Made by a program: the position numbers and the translations under genes. The notes beneath the pieces are model-generated. The model was not told where the DNA came from and did not search any database. It was given only the letters and a program-made list of their open reading frames with translations. Below are positions 7,021 through 10,926 of a stretch of DNA of 10,926 nucleotides, piece after piece. The first letter of the stretch is position 1. Each line of letters begins with the position of its first letter. Where the stretch lies: positions 1 through 10,926 of the forward strand of contig PUPG01000076.1 in the NCBI GenBank assembly GCA_003553005.1. Direction: 5' to 3'. This DNA comes from Bacteroidales bacterium. Its GTDB lineage: Bacteria; Bacteroidota; Bacteroidia; Bacteroidales; UBA7960.

Positions 7021-9366
7021 TTATTTTACGCGAATGGGTTTGGTAAAGAAGATGGGTTCACCGGTTTCTGTGATCCCTTCGATGGTGATGAGAAAATCTC
7101 CGCTAAGGTCACCGGTATAAAAGCTGACCTCTTTTTCCTGGCCGGAACGCAGTTCCAATTCCGGTTCCCAGCTCAAAAGCTGCCGCATATCGGGCTGATC
7201 TGCCCGGACACTGCTGTCCTGGTCGTATGCTGGCGGATCAAAGACCTTGTGGTGTCTGTATGACTCGTGAAATAAGCGTTGGTAACGCCTGTTGTCTTCA
7301 AAAATTTCCTGGTAAGATTCATCCTCAGTAAAGATGCCAATAATGCCGGGAAATGTCATTTCACCATAGGTCCAGTGAAGGTTATGAATTTCTATCTTGT
7401 CGATATCATGGGACCCGAGTGCTGTCAGCTTGCTGAAGTCATGGACCATAATGCCATCCAGGAAAAATGCCGGCTGGCCAGGCAAACGGTTGCCCGAGTT
7501 GTGGCATACCAATGAAGTGCGCAGGTCATCTTCCGCACCCCTGATTCGCCATACGGGTACCAGCTCACGGGCAATTTCGTGCAGATTATCCAGTGGAAAA
7601 AAATCATCCAGATGGATGGTCCTTATCGGCCTCCTGTAAACGACCGGGGGACGGCCAGAGCGATAGAAGCGACTTGTCGGTTCCGCTATCCACTCTGCTT
7701 CAAAAGTCTTCTGAATGGTCACCATGTCCTGGCTGTCCCTGATAAACGATCTTCTTTGCCAGATATCCCTTCCCGGACTAGCCTCGAAAGGATGCTGCAG
7801 GTCAAATTTATCGTCAGCCACGATTGCCGGTGTAGTATTTGTTGTGCCGGGCTCCGTGGCCAGAAACAGTTCTCTGTCCCTGTAATATTCCGAGAGCAGG
7901 AAGTGGAATCGTCCGTGCTCGTCTGACCTGGTATACTTCAGGTTAATGAGTGTATCCGGTGTATTGAGCAGCACCCGGGTATCTGTTAAGCCTTCCTGGC
8001 TTTCTGCGTCCCTGATTGTTCCTGACAAAATCAGCCCCCGGTCCTCCATCAGCATTTCTGCTTGCTGCTTGCTTTGCGTTCCCGTATTTGGTAACGCGTG
8101 TTTCCATTCTTCAACCCCGATGAGCAGGTCATTCAGTTCATCTGCGCCCAGATGGCTGAGTTTGATTGCTGCGGATCGGGAGTCAATATCCAGGTCTTTT
8201 GCAATGATTATGTTTCTTAATTTGTTGGCGAGGCTGACCGGGCTGTCATGCACCGCTTTTTTTTGCCGGACGGATAAGCTGACATTTGCCATATCTGCGT
8301 CTGACAGGGCCGGGGTAATTCGGAGCTGTACCTCATCGCGGCGCGTAAAGGTGTCCTTGCTGGTGACCTCCACGCCTGGCAAATTGTCCGGCCTGTGATA
8401 CCAATATCTCGTTGCCCGATATTGTCCGTCATGGCTCTGGACGGATATTTTGATGCAGCCGTGAGGTAGTTGGTCTGTGGGCAGGACCATATGTTGCGCA
8501 CTGTCCTCAAAGTGAAACGCGTCTTCCCATAACCGTTCTTCGCGATGATGGACGGCGATGCGCCCTTCCGAGCCAGTCAGGCCATTTTGCACAATGTTTG
8601 CCTGCAGTTGCCTGCTATTTCCGTCGAGCACAAAACCCAAACCATCTTGCCCAACAGCAGGGAGCGCAAAATTCTGGTCGGTTCCATCCAGCAACAAGGT
8701 ATAAGCCTCTGCTGAGTCGGGGTGAAGCTGAATGGTATTAAAGCCATGCGCATTGAGCCTGCTGGCAGCCAGGGTGTCGCCTGCAGCGTTTGTAATATGG
8801 ACATCCCTGTTTGAGGTATCGAAGTCACCCCTGGTTTGAATAAGCAAGTTTGCAGGCTGCCCGGCCAGCAGGTCACCGCCTTCCACTGCAAAGGCGACTT
8901 GCAGGTCTGTTTCATCACCGGCTAACGGCTCAGGTAATTGGAGTTCTTCATCAAAACGGTTGGCGATGAACAGCTCCTTGCTGAAGAATGCTTCTTCGCC
9001 CAGATTGCGCATCCAGTTAGTAAAACCGATTAGCTCATACATCCCCGTAGACAGGGTGTCATGCAAAAACATGCTGCCACTGGTATGCTGCCCGTCCAGC
9101 TTTAAGGTCATCGTTTCCACCACGCCGTGCTGGTTGCGCAGTGTGAGGTAGGCAAACTGGCTTTGTGGCCCGGACCAATTGTTATCATTGTCAAGGTTAT
9201 ATAGCCAGCTTTGGAAAAATAAATACTCGCCTGCCACATAAAAATCACGGTCGGTATGCACATAAATCTGCTCGTGGGGAGCGATGCGCAGATCGTTCCC
9301 GGAAACTTGACTGGTGTGGAGGAGGGTGGTGAACCCACATATCATCAGGATAACAATTTGCTTCAT
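7021..9366 (-). CDS. Large surface protein L1: divergent macroglobulin/plug-like paralogue
   Basis: 781 aa. The signal peptide is about 1-23, ending SQVSG. It has the same layout as L2 and L3 but is clearly more divergent. The MG2-like domain is at about 32-137 (YVHTDRDFYVAGEYLFFQSW, LSTGMYELIGFTNWMRN). VEGGDLLAG (161-169) replaces the FPEGGHLVAG motif. NDLLIGVEEWKHAL (412-425) sits where L2/L3 have DLLMMTxGWRRF. A carboxypeptidase-regulatory-like domain follows at about 447-505 (SGTIRDAESQEGL, DEHGRFHFLL). The plug-like region is at about 600-682 (VWRIRGAEDDL, PAFFLDGIMV, IDKIEIHNL, IIGIFTE); it keeps the DG and strand pattern but has lost the GxRGAxGALxxYT ending. The C-terminal beta domain is at 731-775 (SWEPELEL, TIEGITETG). 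It has Cys304 and Cys621 in the mature chain, unlike L2/L3, but no CxEQ thioester. It is the first gene after the 282-nt gap, so a promoter is expected there. S1 follows after 7 nt. Confidence 0.88.
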   Translation of the reverse strand: MKQIVILMICGFTTLLHTSQVSGNDLRIAPHEQIYVHTDRDFYVAGEYLFFQSWLYNLDNDNNWSGPQSQFAYLTLRNQHGVVETMTLKLDGQHTSGSMFLHDTLSTGMYELIGFTNWMRNLGEEAFFSKELFIANRFDEELQLPEPLAGDETDLQVAFAVEGGDLLAGQPANLLIQTRGDFDTSNRDVHITNAAGDTLAASRLNAHGFNTIQLHPDSAEAYTLLLDGTDQNFALPAVGQDGLGFVLDGNSRQLQANIVQNGLTGSEGRIAVHHREERLWEDAFHFEDSAQHMVLPTDQLPHGCIKISVQSHDGQYRATRYWYHRPDNLPGVEVTSKDTFTRRDEVQLRITPALSDADMANVSLSVRQKKAVHDSPVSLANKLRNIIIAKDLDIDSRSAAIKLSHLGADELNDLLIGVEEWKHALPNTGTQSKQQAEMLMEDRGLILSGTIRDAESQEGLTDTRVLLNTPDTLINLKYTRSDEHGRFHFLLSEYYRDRELFLATEPGTTNTTPAIVADDKFDLQHPFEASPGRDIWQRRSFIRDSQDMVTIQKTFEAEWIAEPTSRFYRSGRPPVVYRRPIRTIHLDDFFPLDNLHEIARELVPVWRIRGAEDDLRTSLVCHNSGNRLPGQPAFFLDGIMVHDFSKLTALGSHDIDKIEIHNLHWTYGEMTFPGIIGIFTEDESYQEIFEDNRRYQRLFHESYRHHKVFDPPAYDQDSSVRADQPDMRQLLSWEPELELRSGQEKEVSFYTGDLSGDFLITIEGITETGEPIFFTKPIRVK

Positions 9367-9374
9367 GGTTTATT

Positions 9375-9414
9375 CAAATTTGTCAAAATGGCTGAATGTC
9401 AAAATGTATAAATG
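9375..9414. repeat. 8-bp-period tandem array (TCAAAATG-type)
   Basis: Five consecutive 8-mers read CAAATTTG, TCAAAATG, GCTGAATG, TCAAAATG and TATAAATG. All end in TG and four end in AATG. The array begins 8 nt upstream of the L1 start codon, in the L1 leader. It has the same period as the arrays at 352-383 and 9598-9629 but a different unit. It may overlap the L1 promoter region. Confidence 0.65.
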
Positions 9415-9524
9415 TCTTAAGATCTGGGTGTGCAATGGTTTGTGTGTGATAGATATCTTTACGGCAGCTTTCGGGTTTGGCCCTTTTTCATGGGATATTG
9501 CGTTGCATCCTGTCATTTGCATGT

Positions 9525-9550
9525 GCTTCAGGCAGGGTCAGGCCCGAAGC
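9525..9550. other. Stem-loop between DUF4249 gene and L1
   Basis: GCTTCAGGC (9525-9533) and GCCCGAAGC (9542-9550) flank an 8-nt loop. On the minus strand the stem is GCTTCGGGC / GCCTGAAGC, nine pairs with one G-U. It lies 99-124 nt after the DUF4249 stop. No U-run follows on either strand, so it is not a standard terminator, but it could end or stabilise the receptor-DUF4249 transcript. Confidence 0.4.
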
Positions 9551-9597
9551 TTCAACCCAATTGATTCACAGCCTCAAACCAGGTGTATTGCCAGCCC

Positions 9598-9629
9598 CCG
9601 GCAACCCCATAACCCAGTAACTCCATAAC
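9598..9629. repeat. 8-bp-period tandem array (CCATAAC-type)
   Basis: Four consecutive 8-mers read CCGGCAAC, CCCATAAC, CCAGTAAC and TCCATAAC, all ending in AAC. On the minus strand they read GTTATGGA, GTTACTGG, GTTATGGG and GTTGCCGG. The array begins 19 nt after the stop of the DUF4249 gene, a placement like that of the 352-383 array just after the S2 stop. Confidence 0.7.
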
Positions 9630-9648
9630 GCTGCCCAAACCGCCAGAT

Positions 9649-10734
9649 CTATTCGATCCAGAAATCCGGAAATTCCATATAGGAGCAACCTTCCTCGGGT
9701 ATGGTCTCCGGGTCTAGCCAGGGGGTTAGGGTAACCTCTCCCGTATTGGAGTTATAGTGGCTCCTCGCCGAAAGTGAGGTTACCGAGGAGGCTTCAAACA
9801 GGCCATAAACACGGCGTTCCTCGTCGTTAACACAGCGCATGTTGGTCGGCAGGTCAATCGCAATGGGATCAAAGAACTTGCCTTCGTCGGAAAGCTGTTC
9901 GTTTTTTGCTTGGTGAAACGCGTATGCATCAACATTTAACGAATAAAGTCTGCTGATCAGCGTACGATGATGGTCATAACTCCTTTCCGGGAGATTCAGG
10001 TATAGCAGGTCGCTGGTGTTATAAGGAAGAAACCCGATCTGGTGGTTGCTGTAATCTGATCCCGTGCTGAAATCGGGGATGTCACGCGGGAGCATATCCG
10101 TCCCGTCGTAGATCATCCAGCAATAATCATAGGTTTCAACGCCTCCTGCCGGAATGATGTTGACATACTGCAGGTACAGGCCTGCCTCGATGCGGAACCT
10201 CGGTGTCTCACCGTCTTCAATCAGGGTTTCCAGGTAGATTTTGGTGCCTTCTACAATGTCCTCATAGATTCGCCCTGAGATTTCCGACTCGAAATAGAAC
10301 GATTCATAGGTGAACTCCGCTTCCATGTCCTCAAACTCCACAGGTTCCTTGATCTTCTGGGGATCGCTTTCATACGTGTACCCGTCAGACGTCACAATCT
10401 GCAGGGTGTAGGACTTGCCCACTTTTCCCCTGAAGTCGTTTGGCGTATAGTACCACCCGTTGCTGGTTTCTTCAAGCAGGACTTCATTGCCTTCATCATC
10501 GGCGATGGTTACCAGTGCATCCGTGATGCGCGTCAAGTTGCGCGGCTCTCCGTAGGGTGTCGTTTCAGACAGCCTGACGCCGTGGGGCCCTTCCTGGGTT
10601 GTAAGCAGCCCGTCCACCACCAGGTAGTTCTCCAGGGGACCGACCGAATGGTCAAACTTTTCCTGGCACGCCACGGCAAGGATGAGCATGGTCAGCCACA
10701 ACAGCTTGTTTGTCTTATTTGTTGTCATCTTCAT
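9649..10734 (-). CDS. DUF4249 family outer-membrane lipoprotein
   Basis: 361 aa, a typical length for the family. The N-terminus is a lipoprotein signal: N- and K-rich n-region, hydrophobic 11-22, and AVAC with acceptor Cys23 followed by Gln-Glu. Hallmarks of DUF4249 follow: YLVVDGLLTTQEGPHGVRLS (37-56), an Ig-like strand pattern (ITDALVTIADDEGNEVLLEE, 70-89), and GKVGKSYTLQI (103-113). Near the C-terminus come LISRLYSLNVDAYAFHQ (259-275), KFFDPIAIDLPTNM (286-299) and a YGLFEASSV strand (310-318). Family members are encoded directly after TonB-dependent receptors in Bacteroidota and are thought to be surface partners of them, loosely like SusD, although unrelated in fold and of unknown substrate. 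Here the start is 4 nt after the receptor stop. Cysteines at 205, 301 and 350 could form a disulfide after export. Confidence 0.92.
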   Translation of the reverse strand: MKMTTNKTNKLLWLTMLILAVACQEKFDHSVGPLENYLVVDGLLTTQEGPHGVRLSETTPYGEPRNLTRITDALVTIADDEGNEVLLEETSNGWYYTPNDFRGKVGKSYTLQIVTSDGYTYESDPQKIKEPVEFEDMEAEFTYESFYFESEISGRIYEDIVEGTKIYLETLIEDGETPRFRIEAGLYLQYVNIIPAGGVETYDYCWMIYDGTDMLPRDIPDFSTGSDYSNHQIGFLPYNTSDLLYLNLPERSYDHHRTLISRLYSLNVDAYAFHQAKNEQLSDEGKFFDPIAIDLPTNMRCVNDEERRVYGLFEASSVTSLSARSHYNSNTGEVTLTPWLDPETIPEEGCSYMEFPDFWIE

Positions 10735-10738
10735 AATC

Positions 10739-10926
10739 TCAGAATGAAAAGTTATAGGTTATTGTAGGTAATGGTCTTCCGATGATATACAGCTGGTAAA
10801 GGTCGAATGACCTTCCTCCCTGCTGTGTGTCCGGTTGTTGCCTGTAGAATACTGAGAAGGGGTTTTTTCTTCCGTATACGTTGAGTACGGAAAATGTCAG
10901 GCTTCCCTTCCCTCTTTGGTCAATGC
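10739..10926 (-). CDS. TonB-dependent outer-membrane receptor, C-terminal end only
   Basis: Only the last 61 residues are inside the window; the gene continues past the right edge. The visible part reads GSLTFSVLNVYGRKNPFSVF, then a polar loop rich in Q, G and D, then LYQLYIIGRPLPTITYNFSF, and stops with TGA. The NVYGRKNPF-type strand and the terminal strand ending in Phe are the usual last two barrel strands of Bacteroidota TonB receptors, with the aromatic end used in outer-membrane insertion. It is 4 nt upstream of the DUF4249 lipoprotein gene, the standard partner order, so the pair is one transcription unit. The substrate cannot be inferred from this fragment. Confidence 0.82.
   Translation of the reverse strand, partial: IDQRGKGSLTFSVLNVYGRKNPFSVFYRQQPDTQQGGRSFDLYQLYIIGRPLPTITYNFSF

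Noticed and set aside
9375..9404. Promoter-like pair before L1: TTTTG, 17-nt spacer, CAAATTTG (minus strand)
   Set aside because: It is close to the Bacteroidota TTTG-N17-23-TAnnTTTG pattern, but the -7 box would lie only 8 nt before the ATG, leaving almost no leader. The match may simply come from the 8-bp array.

Overview
The window looks like Bacteroidota chromosome. This rests on a DUF4249-type surface lipoprotein 4 nt downstream of a TonB-dependent receptor, a family of macroglobulin-like/TonB-plug surface proteins known from this phylum, and mostly A/T-rich leaders without Shine-Dalgarno sequences. Base composition is near 50% GC by eye. A Cytophagales-like or related environmental lineage fits, but the sequence does not fix the order. 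Every convincing gene is on the minus strand, so transcription runs from high to low coordinates.

In transcription order: (a) 10926-10739, the last 61 residues of a TonB-dependent outer-membrane receptor; (b) 10734-9649, its DUF4249 lipoprotein partner; (c) a 282-nt gap with two 8-bp-period repeat arrays and a stem-loop; (d) 9366-7021, large surface protein L1 (781 aa), followed after 7 nt by small secreted protein S1 (7013-6267, 248 aa); (e) 6162-3814, large protein L2 (782 aa), with no small partner; (f) 3620-1209, large protein L3 (803 aa), followed after 59 nt by small secreted protein S2 (1149-397, 250 aa); (g) an empty 300-nt stretch with another 8-bp array, ending in a perfect 44-nt palindromic terminator at 57-100.

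L1, L2 and L3 are paralogues. Each has a signal peptide, an N-terminal macroglobulin (MG2)-like domain, further beta-sandwich repeats, a carboxypeptidase-regulatory-like beta domain, a TonB-receptor plug-like domain and a short C-terminal beta domain. None has a 22-strand barrel. S1 and S2 are distant paralogues of each other with a shared C-terminal motif. The region therefore reads as an L-S cassette that was duplicated, with L2 and L3 closer to each other than to L1.

The likely setting is the outer membrane and periplasm. What the locus binds or imports cannot be read from the sequence. The most unusual points are the barrel-less plug proteins in tandem with small secreted partners, and the three intergenic arrays that share an 8-bp period but differ in sequence.
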